From JAYTQQ01 sp043784965 (GTDB lineage Bacteria > Bdellovibrionota > Bdellovibrionia > Bdellovibrionales > JAMPXM01), in contig JAYVXS010000008.1 of the NCBI GenBank assembly GCA_043784965.1, positions 1-8,974 on the forward strand: 8,974 bases of DNA, given 5' to 3'. Positions 1 through 7,467 of the stretch are shown here, piece after piece; position 1 is the stretch's first letter; the number at the start of each line of letters is the position of its first letter. The position numbers and the translations under genes were made by a program. The notes under the pieces were generated by a model. The model ran no database searches. It was not told the DNA's origin and worked only from the letters and a program-made list of their open reading frames with translations.

Positions 1-1
1 A

Positions 2-148
2 AACAAATCGATTTATCAAATTATGAGTGGCAGTCATTCTGCAAAGGTCAATTTTCGATCCCAATTCCTGCCTAACTTAGATTTTGGAGAGGGACAGGCG
101 CTGACATTGCTTAAAGATCCTAAAGTCTACCAGCACCCAACTCGGTAG
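2..148 (+). CDS. Possible 3' end of an unknown gene entering from the left edge
   Basis: A reading frame is open from the window edge for 48 codons and ends at TAG (146-148). Its C-terminal part contains the stretch FLPNLDFGEGQALTLL and looks like ordinary protein with mixed codon use, but no family is recognised. It would converge on the lipoprotein gene that ends at 200, leaving about 50 bp between the stops. The other two plus-strand frames close at 75 or earlier. An open frame of this length can arise by chance, so the gene is only possible. The sequence left of this window would decide it. Confidence 0.4.
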   Translation, partial: NKSIYQIMSGSHSAKVNFRSQFLPNLDFGEGQALTLLKDPKVYQHPTR

Positions 149-199
149 CTTCGAAACCCAAGCTCAATTGCCAAAAAGCTCAACTTCTTTTGTAGTGAA

Positions 200-2572
200 C
201 TAGAATTTAGTCATCATAAATGCTGCGCCAGAATCTGTCTGAGCATTAGATGGATCAAATAGATCGGCGCCAACAATAATGTTGTTGCCAAAAATTGCGA
301 GTGAAGAACCAAAAGCATCTGGGCCTGATTGACTCGCTAAAGCCACAAACTTTGAACTCAATGACCAAGAACCTCCGCTGAAGTTGAAAGCGTAAGCAGA
401 CCCTGCAGCAGAGGTACTTGGACATCCTATGACCGCGGTAGTTGCATCGAGCGCGAGGCTGCTTCCACAAAATTGGCCTGCCGTTGGATCGATCGCACTA
501 AACCTCGCTGTATTTGTCCAAGTCGAACCATGTTCGAAAAGATATGCAGCACCCTGATTACCAGTTTCTTGAGCCGCCCCCACCAAAATTCTGCCTCCGC
601 CTACGACCACGCGAGATCCAAATCCGTTGGAAGAAGACCCAGCATTGAGAGTTCCTTCATCGCCCCAAACCCCAGAGTTGTTTCTGAATACATGGACGCT
701 CGGGCTAGAACTTGTGAAATGCGAGTCTGCGACGACCGCGACACCGTTTTCAATGCCGACTTTTATTCGGCTTGGGCCATCGTAAGAACCTACTGAACTA
801 AATGCTAGCGATCCGGTGATATTCCAGTTTGAAGATTTTTGTAAGATGTAGGCCGGATCACATTGGTAATGGCTGGTCGCTACGATTGCAGTTGCGCCAT
901 CGGAATCGATATGAATATCCGAACCAAAATTTATCAGCGGTCCGCCTAGATTCGAAGGAGGAGAAATCGTTTGCGAGTAACTCCAAAGTGTTCCGTTATA
1001 TTGGTAGACTATCACCGCACCGAACCCAGCTCCACCAACCGAAGTGTCAGGGGCACCGACCATAACAACCGATCCAGAAATAGCCACCGAATAGCCAAAA
1101 GACATCATTGCCGCACTCGGAGGTGCAAGAAGAGCCGAGCGTTGCCAAGAAGTTCCGTTAAAGAAAAATATGTTTGCAATGCCGGTTGAGCCGTCGTTGT
1201 TCGAGGTAGCCGGCGAACCCACTACCGCCCAATTTCCTGAAATGTCGACCGAAAAGCCCGCATGCCCACCGGCACGATCTTGAGCGCTGGCTAAATCGAG
1301 TTCGGTGTATCCGGCAATACCTACTGTTAAAGGCAAACTTTGACTTCCAGTCGATAAACCTAAATTCGCAGTGACTCCAAGAACGCAGGGACCGACCGAT
1401 TGAATCGCCGCAGTTCCAGTGATGAGACCAGAGGTTGTGTTGATCGCCGCCCACCGACATGTATTTTGTGGAGAAAGCATCCACGTAAATGTCGGATTTT
1501 GAATCGGCGCACTTGCCGACGCTTGACACGAATAGGCAGTGCCCGATGGCGGAGCCAAGTTGCAACTTAAGGCAGGCGTTACAGGTACCGCAGGGATCGT
1601 GATCGAAGTTGCAAAACTCCCCATTGCTAAATTTTCTAAATTTGCGGAGATCGACAAATTGCAATTTCCTTGTGCGGAGAGTGGCGGAGTTCCGGTGACT
1701 GCTCCTGAGGCTGGATCAATACTCGCCCAGGCACAAGTGTTAGCAGAACTTAAGCTCCATGTGATGGTGTGTCCGTTTAGATTCGTACTGCCTTGTAAAG
1801 TGCAACTGTACATCGATTGAATGGGAGCCGTACTCGGGCAATTCACTGCTGTCACTGACACCGCCACTGCCGGAACCGAAATCGGAATTTTGATATTTGC
1901 CGTTGAATAATTTGCGAATGCAGAATTGACCGAAAGCACGCAGCTTCCTTCATTGGCAACCAACGGAGTTCCTGAAAGTACGCCCGTAGCCGAATTAATC
2001 ATGATCCAAGAACAAGTATTGTCTGAGGCGAGCGAATAAGTGAAAATGCTATTCGCGTAATTCGAAGTTGCAACCACCGTACAACCTACGGGCGATTGAA
2101 CTCCTACCGTTGTCGAACAATTTTGTTTGGTGAGGTTAATGACTGGGCCCAGGACTTGAATAGCCAGCGAGTAATCACTTGCAGGTACCCCTGTAGTTTG
2201 AACATGAAAACTTAATACACAGCTATGAAAATCTGAAATACCAGGGGTTCCAAAAACTTGTCCGGTTGTTGGATTAATCTGAACCCACGAACAAGTATTT
2301 TTTGAAGTGAGCTCCCAAGTTAACTGCGCCGATTTAGATTGATCAGAAGGAATCGTTACCGTGGGCTGACATGAATAGCCTTGAGCAATATTAGATTGAG
2401 AAGAGCAGGTTGCCGAGATGACCATGGTGCTCAAGATGACACTTCCCTGAGATGTGACTCCGGCGTCTTGACCATCTACGATACGACATGATGACAATGA
2501 CAAAAATAAGAGGACGAGGAGAAAGAATTTTGACCCAATCAAAAAATCGAAATTAAAAGTTTTCGACTTCAT
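200..2572 (-). CDS. Large lipoprotein: four Cys-rich Ig-like repeats plus seven-repeat FG-GAP beta-propeller
   Basis: Predicted surface or periplasmic lipoprotein of 790 residues. The N-terminus is basic, then hydrophobic, and ends in the lipobox LSSC, giving lipidated Cys29. Residues about 50-418 hold four modules of the putative-Ig (He_PIG-like) type, with recurring W-L-x(4)-TC-x-W, INPxTG-like and GTP motifs. Each module has four cysteines: 56/68/94/118, 152/164/187/211, 245/257/280/304 and 337/349/372/396. Residues about 422-790 hold seven FG-GAP-like repeats, with FG or its remnant near 440, 492, 549, 598, 651, 702 and 754, often followed by VGAP-like motifs. Seven blades fit a closed propeller. 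The start at 2572 is preferred over an ATG at 2590 because GGGGGAG lies 9 nt before it. The gene stands alone, with no clear promoter seen upstream. A role in adhesion or ligand binding is inference; the specific function is unknown. Confidence 0.9.
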   Translation of the reverse strand: MKSKTFNFDFLIGSKFFLLVLLFLSLSSCRIVDGQDAGVTSQGSVILSTMVISATCSSQSNIAQGYSCQPTVTIPSDQSKSAQLTWELTSKNTCSWVQINPTTGQVFGTPGISDFHSCVLSFHVQTTGVPASDYSLAIQVLGPVINLTKQNCSTTVGVQSPVGCTVVATSNYANSIFTYSLASDNTCSWIMINSATGVLSGTPLVANEGSCVLSVNSAFANYSTANIKIPISVPAVAVSVTAVNCPSTAPIQSMYSCTLQGSTNLNGHTITWSLSSANTCAWASIDPASGAVTGTPPLSAQGNCNLSISANLENLAMGSFATSITIPAVPVTPALSCNLAPPSGTAYSCQASASAPIQNPTFTWMLSPQNTCRWAAINTTSGLITGTAAIQSVGPCVLGVTANLGLSTGSQSLPLTVGIAGYTELDLASAQDRAGGHAGFSVDISGNWAVVGSPATSNNDGSTGIANIFFFNGTSWQRSALLAPPSAAMMSFGYSVAISGSVVMVGAPDTSVGGAGFGAVIVYQYNGTLWSYSQTISPPSNLGGPLINFGSDIHIDSDGATAIVATSHYQCDPAYILQKSSNWNITGSLAFSSVGSYDGPSRIKVGIENGVAVVADSHFTSSSPSVHVFRNNSGVWGDEGTLNAGSSSNGFGSRVVVGGGRILVGAAQETGNQGAAYLFEHGSTWTNTARFSAIDPTAGQFCGSSLALDATTAVIGCPSTSAAGSAYAFNFSGGSWSLSSKFVALASQSGPDAFGSSLAIFGNNIIVGADLFDPSNAQTDSGAAFMMTKF

Positions 2573-2735
2573 TAGCTTGATCTCCCCCATACATATGGCA
2601 GTTTAAAAACGCTCAATACTACTAACCAAATTGAAATGCAAAGATCGGTGCAGAAACGTGGCGGACCTTGTGTTCTAAATTTGATTTGAACGTTAAGAGT
2701 TAGACAGTTTGAAAAATATTTTACAGTTTCGACTT

Positions 2736-2764
2736 AAAGTAAAGCCACTCATTTTGAGACAGGC
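2736..2764 (-). terminator. Weak candidate terminator after the barrel-protein gene
   Basis: Read on the minus strand just downstream of the gene ending at 2785, the sequence can fold as GCC-tgt-CTC, loop AAAAT, GAG-t-GGC, followed by the T-rich tail TTTACTTT. The stem is interrupted by an asymmetric internal loop and the T tract is broken, so this is a weak Rho-independent terminator at best. Next to it the 10-mer TGTCTCAAAA occurs twice as a direct repeat, 17 bp apart. If functional, it would separate the barrel gene from the lipoprotein gene that starts at 2572. Confidence 0.3.
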
Positions 2765-2784
2765 CTCGTTTTGAGACAAGTTTG

Positions 2785-3927
2785 CTATGGATTTGGTTTC
2801 TCACTTGAAGAGGATCCAAAAATACGCCCGGCGCGCAGCAAGATCACAAAGTTTGATAATGTTCCTGAACCAGAATTTGAAATTGAGCTAGGAGAATTTG
2901 CATACTGATATTTGAAAGATAATAGAAAGGCCTCTAGCCCTGCTCCTGCGAACCAGTTCGAAAATTTGTAATCGTAATTTGTTCGTAAAACTAAATCATA
3001 TTGTGATTCATGGGCAAGTTGTCCGGATTCAATTCGTAACGAAAATGGAGCTCGATAATTTAAAGAAGCGATTTTGATCGAGCTTTCAGACTCACGGCGA
3101 AACGTAAATCCGCCACCGACACTATACAAAGAAGTTTTAAATAACGACGACTGATTCAATGAACTCGCTGCAGCAAGTGGAAAGGACTCTCCACTCACTT
3201 CAATTCCTGCCCAGAATTGAGACTTGCCGCGGTTCAATTTATAGCGTGAACCAAGCATGATAGCTTGAGTGCTAAAATCTGTAAAACTCGAATATCGAAA
3301 TCCCGAAAGCCACCACCATTTTCCTGATAAGCTTGAAGCTTCAAACTGCAATGAAGTCAGTGCTGTCGACTGAAGACTTAATCCATTTTGCGAATCGATC
3401 GCCAATTTTTCTTGAAAAATTTCGGGCGCAAGTCCTACAGATAGAAAATATCTTCTCTTGGGCTCGACCATCACTTTTACAATTTTTGTTGGACGTGTAA
3501 CCTTCACATTCAAACTCACATTTTCAGCGTCGACTCTCATGACTAGTAGTTTATTAAAAGTAGTTCCAATCGAGCTTTTAAATCCTATCGTGGCTTGCGA
3601 AAGCCCGAGCGGCATGTAGAGGTCGAGATGAAAGCTTCCTTTAGCATCACTGACTAAATTTTTTGCTCCCACTCGAGGAATAAAGTTTGACGAGCTGTCG
3701 GCTCGCTGAATGATCGTTATATTATGTGGATCTAATTCAACATTCGTATCTGGAAGTGTCTTGCCCTCAACAATCACGTGAAAAACATCTACTCGACTGG
3801 TCAGTCTCACTTTGGGCTCAAACCACTCAACCGTCACTGCCGAATCGTTTGAGGCCCGAGTAATAGACGAAAGCCCCAAAACAAACAGGCTCAACAGTAT
3901 TTTAGTATAGGGTCCCTTATGTAGCAT
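2785..3927 (-). CDS. Secreted protein with N-terminal Ig-like domain and predicted outer-membrane beta-barrel
   Basis: A 380-residue protein of no recognised named family. Residues 1-25 form a signal peptide (basic start, LLSLFVLGL core, likely cleavage after TRA). Residues about 30-145 look like an Ig-fold or carboxypeptidase-regulatory-like sandwich, including a DAKGSFHLDLYMP stretch typical of such folds. From about 158 to 370 there are repeated short amphipathic strands rich in aromatics and Ser/Gly (SVGLAPEIF, SQFWAGIEVSG, SVGGGFTFRRES, WFAGAGLEAFLLSFKY), the pattern of an outer-membrane barrel of perhaps 8-10 strands. The C-terminus is a short polar tail rather than a terminal Phe. It is divergent from the kinase gene with about 90 bp between start codons. 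No Shine-Dalgarno precedes the ATG, which fits the promoter lying directly against it. The barrel assignment is inferred from the strand pattern. Confidence 0.8.
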   Translation of the reverse strand: MLHKGPYTKILLSLFVLGLSSITRASNDSAVTVEWFEPKVRLTSRVDVFHVIVEGKTLPDTNVELDPHNITIIQRADSSSNFIPRVGAKNLVSDAKGSFHLDLYMPLGLSQATIGFKSSIGTTFNKLLVMRVDAENVSLNVKVTRPTKIVKVMVEPKRRYFLSVGLAPEIFQEKLAIDSQNGLSLQSTALTSLQFEASSLSGKWWWLSGFRYSSFTDFSTQAIMLGSRYKLNRGKSQFWAGIEVSGESFPLAAASSLNQSSLFKTSLYSVGGGFTFRRESESSIKIASLNYRAPFSLRIESGQLAHESQYDLVLRTNYDYKFSNWFAGAGLEAFLLSFKYQYANSPSSISNSGSGTLSNFVILLRAGRIFGSSSSEKPNP

Positions 3928-3932
3928 GGTTA

Positions 3933-3961
3933 ATTCTATACTAAACTCGGCCCCTGCTCAA
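3933..3961 (-). promoter_or_regulatory. Sigma-70-like promoter for the barrel gene, giving a leaderless mRNA
   Basis: On the minus strand a -35-like TTGAGC (3961-3956) and a -10-like TAGAAT (3938-3933) are separated by exactly 17 bp. They match TTGACA at four of six positions and TATAAT at five of six. The -10 ends only 5 bp before the ATG at 3927, so transcription would begin at or within a few bases of the start codon. That agrees with the lack of a ribosome-binding site there. Confidence 0.45.
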
Positions 3962-3969
3962 GCCGAAGA
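3942..3969 (+). promoter_or_regulatory. Weak sigma-28-like promoter candidate for the kinase gene
   Basis: TAAA (3942-3945) is followed after 16 bp by GCCGAAGA (3962-3969), compared with the enterobacterial FliA consensus TAAA-N15-GCCGATAA. The -10 half matches well at GCCGA, but the rest of the -35 half (CTCG against GTTT) and the spacing are off. It overlaps the opposite-strand promoter candidate of the barrel gene. No better sigma-70 promoter is obvious upstream of the kinase. Confidence 0.2.
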
Positions 3970-4015
3970 GAATTAGAAAGTAATTTTTAAGGATTTGCAG
4001 GAGAATTCAGAAGAT

Positions 4016-6124
4016 ATGGCCCAAAGTCTTGCAGCAGGATTTCAACTCGGACAATATGTCATCGTCCGCCTTGTCGGAAAAGGTGGGATGGCAGAAGTCT
4101 ATGAAGCCAATGAACCCCTCCTTCAGCGCCGAGTGGCGCTCAAAATTATTGCTGCAGAGGATTTAGATGGTCCGACAGCAATCAATCTTTTTTATAGTGA
4201 AGGCAAAACTCTCGCACAAATTAATCACCCGAACGTTGTGACCATATTTCAACTTGGTGTCGATCAGGGCATTCATTACATTGCGATGGAATTCGTCGAA
4301 GGTCCTTCGCTCGAAGTTCTTTTGCAAAAACAGAAGTTTGATCACGAGTACGCAATGATGATCTTTGGTAAAGTCTTAACCGGCGTTCAAGCACTTCATC
4401 GGAAAGGAATTGTTCATCGCGATCTAAAGCCCAACAACATTATAGTAACTTCAGATAAAAAAGTTAAAATTGTCGACTTTGGAATCGCCGAAATTATTAC
4501 CACCACCCAAAAACCAGCGAAAACAGGTCTCGTCATCGGAAGTATTCCATTTATGCCACCCGAGGTTGCAGATGGAAATCCAGCAACTTTTCAATCTGAT
4601 ATTTGGAGCCTTGGTGTGATTCTCTTCTGTCTTCTCACCGGAAAACGTCCATTCACTGGATCGGGCCCAACAGAGATTCTAAACAATATTAAAAATCAAA
4701 ATATTTCGCTTCCAATTTTGAAAAGCGTCCATCTTTCAACTCAGGCAAATGCTGTCATACAAAGAATGTGCAACAGATCTTTAGAAAAAAGATATTCTTC
4801 TGTCGACGAAATCATTAACGAGTTGTCGAAACCACCGACTCAAGCAGATGAAGAAGCCAGAAACAATAATTTAAATATGAAATGGATCAAGTGGGGAATT
4901 TCGGCAAGTCTTTCACTCGCGGTTGGCATCATGTTATTCAAAATATCGAGTGTATTCAAAGAAAAAAATGTAAAAGCACCAATCACTCAAGATGTGCCTG
5001 CAGATTCAAATCCGGCAAAAATTTCGAGTGCGATGCCAGTTGCCCGTCCCCCAGTCGCCGAGCTTTCGCCGCTGATCGAAACCAGCAATCCTGAAGCCCT
5101 AAAATTGGCTGAAGAAATCGACCAACAAGTACAAAATGATCCCGAAGTACGAGTTGAAACTTCTCCTAAAAAAAATATGAGTGAACAACATAAAAAACCA
5201 CTTGCCAAAGTTCAACTCAAATCGGCCCTTAGCGAATTCGAATTAGATTTTAAATCCAACGATGATCCAAGATCTCCAAGCTCTTTGCAAAGCGCAGCCG
5301 AAAAACTGCCACTCCTAATGTGGACTTCGTCTGCAGGGGCCGAAGCTTATCAAATTCAGATCGCTAAAGATTCTCATTTTATACATATTTTGCTGTCTAA
5401 AAATATTTCTGAACCCTACTTCAGATGGACCAGGGCTTCTACGGGGCATTTTTTCTGGCGCGTGCGGGCAGCAGGTCATGGACATCTCAGTAGTGAATTC
5501 AGTCAGGTCGGACAACTTATAGTTAAGGTTGCACCACCAAAAACTTTACGCACACAATATTCATTTCAAATTTCTGGAAAAGCCAAAGATAATAATGAAC
5601 AAATGGTCGAATGGACTTCAACTCGATTGGTCGATGCCTACAAGGTTTCAATTTCGACTGATTCAAACATGACCAAATCGGTATTTAGTAAGATCGTCAA
5701 AGAACCAAAGATAAAACTTAAAATGACGAGCGGAACATATTATCTCTCGGTGGTGGCACTTGGTACCGATCGCCGACCTGCGAGCGAAGCATCTAAGTCC
5801 GTTCAAATTGAAGTTAAAAGTGCAATTAAGCTCATCCCCCCTGTTCTTGAACAACCCTCCAATGAAATTACGGTGCCCAATCAAGGTACGATGATCACAC
5901 CGATCGCCTGTAAATGGAGAGCCGATGATTCAACCAGCGAGTTCGAATTTCAACTTTCAGCGGATCCACATTTTGGTAGAATTACTCACGAAGCTCGCAT
6001 TCACGAACGCCAATATTTAGTCACTATTCCTCTCCCCAAGGGCAAGTTCTATTGGAGAGTTCGATCCATATTAAAAGACAATACATCGGCGTGGTCGAAG
6101 CCCTATATATTTGTCATTGAGTGA
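4016..6124 (+). CDS. Hanks-type Ser/Thr protein kinase with one TM helix and three extracytoplasmic Fn3-like repeats
   Basis: A 702-residue receptor-type kinase expected to phosphorylate Ser/Thr on cytoplasmic targets in response to an envelope signal. The kinase domain (about 14-270) is complete: glycine loop GKGGMAEVY (21-29), ATP-binding Lys43, helix-C Glu62, catalytic HRDLKPNN (134-141, Asp136, Asn141), DFG (154-156), PPE in place of APE (181-183), Asp195 in DIWSLG, and Arg260. As an HRD kinase it probably needs activation-loop phosphorylation; that loop holds several Thr residues. A helix at about 291-310 crosses the membrane, followed by a polar Pro/Ser/Lys-rich linker to about 428. Three repeats follow (about 429-504, 514-600, 607-702) with motifs such as AYQIQIAKD and FYWRVR, as found in FecR-associated Fn3-like repeats. 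ATG 4016 is preferred, with AGGAG 12 nt upstream; an in-frame TTG at 3995 would add seven residues but has AAGGA only 1 nt away. Its substrate is unknown. Confidence 0.93.
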   Translation: MAQSLAAGFQLGQYVIVRLVGKGGMAEVYEANEPLLQRRVALKIIAAEDLDGPTAINLFYSEGKTLAQINHPNVVTIFQLGVDQGIHYIAMEFVEGPSLEVLLQKQKFDHEYAMMIFGKVLTGVQALHRKGIVHRDLKPNNIIVTSDKKVKIVDFGIAEIITTTQKPAKTGLVIGSIPFMPPEVADGNPATFQSDIWSLGVILFCLLTGKRPFTGSGPTEILNNIKNQNISLPILKSVHLSTQANAVIQRMCNRSLEKRYSSVDEIINELSKPPTQADEEARNNNLNMKWIKWGISASLSLAVGIMLFKISSVFKEKNVKAPITQDVPADSNPAKISSAMPVARPPVAELSPLIETSNPEALKLAEEIDQQVQNDPEVRVETSPKKNMSEQHKKPLAKVQLKSALSEFELDFKSNDDPRSPSSLQSAAEKLPLLMWTSSAGAEAYQIQIAKDSHFIHILLSKNISEPYFRWTRASTGHFFWRVRAAGHGHLSSEFSQVGQLIVKVAPPKTLRTQYSFQISGKAKDNNEQMVEWTSTRLVDAYKVSISTDSNMTKSVFSKIVKEPKIKLKMTSGTYYLSVVALGTDRRPASEASKSVQIEVKSAIKLIPPVLEQPSNEITVPNQGTMITPIACKWRADDSTSEFEFQLSADPHFGRITHEARIHERQYLVTIPLPKGKFYWRVRSILKDNTSAWSKPYIFVIE

Positions 6125-6165
6125 AAACAAAAAATCACCTTAATAATTGCTTTAGCATATCCGTT

Positions 6166-6594
6166 TTACGAAAGCTTTCTTTGAAGCTCCTGACTCAATT
6201 GATTCACTTTTTCAGCTATCGATTTGAGCTCGTCTTCATTACGAAGGACGATCGTGTTAGAGTAATTTCCAGTGTGCAGCTCACCTAAAACTCGCTCGAT
6301 AGTAATCGCAGGCCCAATAAAACGGTGTGTGATAAAGAGTAGGCAGAAAAAGACAGAAAAAAAGCAAATTAAAAAGATTAAAAGTGACGAATAGAGCGGA
6401 AGCTTTTCTAAAATAACGTCGAGATTTTTGACCGAGCCATAGTCAGAAGATAAATTTTGCAGAATGAAATATCTTACGAAAATAAAATTAATGAGCATAG
6501 TAGTTGATGATACAAAGAGAGCAAATCCAAAGCCGTATTTTAACTGTATTTTCGGATGTGAAAGAAACCCGAATACTTTTCGAGTAGATTTCAT
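6166..6594 (-). CDS. Small two-helix membrane protein ending in a HAMP domain, without an output domain
   Basis: A 142-residue inner-membrane protein. TM1 spans about 20-45, a short periplasmic loop about 46-66, and TM2 about 67-89. Residues about 86-140 look like a HAMP linker: Pro95 early in the first amphipathic helix, a connector around GNYSNTIVLRN, then the EDEL motif (120-123) and a second heptad-like helix. Chemoreceptors and sensor kinases normally continue into a signalling domain, but this protein stops after the HAMP, and the following sequence belongs to the convergent kinase gene. It starts 17 bp after the stop of the prepilin-like gene, so the two are probably co-transcribed. 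The Shine-Dalgarno (GAGA) is weak, suggesting translational coupling. It may pass a signal to a partner through HAMP-HAMP pairing or act as a membrane scaffold; both are inference. Confidence 0.85.
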   Translation of the reverse strand: MKSTRKVFGFLSHPKIQLKYGFGFALFVSSTTMLINFIFVRYFILQNLSSDYGSVKNLDVILEKLPLYSSLLIFLICFFSVFFCLLFITHRFIGPAITIERVLGELHTGNYSNTIVLRNEDELKSIAEKVNQLSQELQRKLS

Positions 6595-6611
6595 TTGTGT
6601 CTCATTTCGAG

Positions 6612-7427
6612 TTAGTTACAAGCACAGTAGAGACTCGACCAAACGAATGTCGCTGTACATGTGGCACTGACGTCACAGAAGTGGCTCGCTCCGCTCACGA
6701 TCACCGGTCCTGAGTAATAATAGGAGCCGGTCCCCTGAGATGGTATGGTGTAGGTTACGCCATTACCGCAAGCCATCGGCATGGCTGGGCAAGAGGTGCC
6801 ACCCCCGCCAGTTCCAACGCATTTTGCTTGAATTGGATCATAAGTTCCGCCAAACAAAGCACAAACGTCATTTTGCGACAAAGCTCCTCCACTGGTTGCC
6901 GTGGAGCTACAACCTGAAATTGTCACGGTGGGCGGTGAACCCGAAGAAACTAAATCAATCGGTAGACGTCTTTTAATGATTCGTCCACCCACGGCATTTA
7001 TTCCTCGATCAAGGGTCAGCGTGAGATCAGCGGTGTAGTTAGTCGCACTAATGTTGTTGAAGTTCTCAAGCGTAATCGTCACTGATGTTCCGGGGGCGTT
7101 CGGTAAGGGGCCATTGTTTGTAATGATATCTTTGGTCAAAGAACTGATTTTTTGCACAGCTACCAGTTGCGCCGTCGGATCAAAAGGATTTGGCGAAAAA
7201 TTTGCGATATTGGCACTACAAGCAACAGGATTCTTGAGAACCATTTGAAGTTCGGTTATTGTCATGTTCAAGCCATTGGTGAGTTCTAAAGATTTGTGGG
7301 CGTTCGCATTGGAGAGTATGATTTGCGCCAATCCAAACAATACGATCGACGTAAGTCCTGCAACCATCATTAATTCAATGAAGCCAAATCCACTAGTCCC
7401 AATATGAAACGAAAATCTAAATTTCAT
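6612..7427 (-). CDS. Prepilin-like protein (type IV pilin/pseudopilin N-terminus) with Cys-rich C-terminal domain
   Basis: A 271-residue protein with a class III prepilin signal: a 13-residue leader (net basic, ending TSG), then FGFIELMMVAGL and a hydrophobic helix to about residue 38. Cleavage by a PilD-type prepilin peptidase would fall after Gly13, leaving Phe as residue +1 and the conserved Glu at +5 (Glu18). The globular part is larger than a typical major pilin. From about 173 it is rich in Gly, Ser and Cys (173, 189, 203, 213, 220, 251, 257, 268, 270), suggesting several disulfides; Cys70 is isolated. This points to a minor pilin or pseudopilin, perhaps tip-located. The ATG at 7427 is chosen over one at 7463 because AAGGG lies 8 nt upstream of it and cleavage then follows a short leader. 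First gene of a likely operon with the HAMP protein, behind a sigma-28-like promoter. Confidence 0.88.
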   Translation of the reverse strand: MKFRFSFHIGTSGFGFIELMMVAGLTSIVLFGLAQIILSNANAHKSLELTNGLNMTITELQMVLKNPVACSANIANFSPNPFDPTAQLVAVQKISSLTKDIITNNGPLPNAPGTSVTITLENFNNISATNYTADLTLTLDRGINAVGGRIIKRRLPIDLVSSGSPPTVTISGCSSTATSGGALSQNDVCALFGGTYDPIQAKCVGTGGGGTSCPAMPMACGNGVTYTIPSQGTGSYYYSGPVIVSGASHFCDVSATCTATFVWSSLYCACN

Positions 7428-7445
7428 TATGTTTCCCTTCAGATT

Positions 7446-7467
7446 CCTAGATCTAGGTCTCAAGACC
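7446..7467. promoter_or_regulatory. Two overlapping palindromes in the prepilin leader region
   Basis: CCTAGATCTAGG (7446-7457) is a perfect 12-bp palindrome. It overlaps by two bases the inverted repeat GGTCT-CA-AGACC (7456-7467). Both lie between the sigma-28-like -10 box and the ribosome-binding site of the prepilin gene, covering the expected transcription start. They could be operator sites for dimeric regulators or mutually exclusive short hairpins in the 5' leader. Confidence 0.4.

Noticed and set aside
149..199. Hairpin AGCTT...AAGCT between the converging genes at the left end
   Set aside because: Only five base pairs with an 8-nt loop and no adjacent T tract in either direction.
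473..1820. Several plus- and minus-strand open frames of 70-170 codons inside the large lipoprotein gene
   Set aside because: They lie antisense to or out of frame with a long gene that has a clear signal peptide and ordered repeats. Their translations are low in normal motifs and rich in Arg, Cys and Ser, as expected from shadow frames.
3995..4015. TTG start of the kinase seven codons upstream
   Set aside because: Its only Shine-Dalgarno-like sequence is 1 nt away, too close to work. ATG at 4016 with AGGAG upstream is better, although its 12-nt spacing is long.
6125..6165. Bidirectional terminator between the converging kinase and HAMP genes
   Set aside because: There are A- and T-rich runs but no stable GC-containing stem directly next to them.
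7428..7463. Upstream ATG (7463) giving the prepilin a 12-residue longer N-terminus
   Set aside because: The downstream ATG at 7427 has a strong ribosome-binding site and gives a normal 13-residue prepilin leader. The longer frame would also start inside the palindromes next to the promoter.
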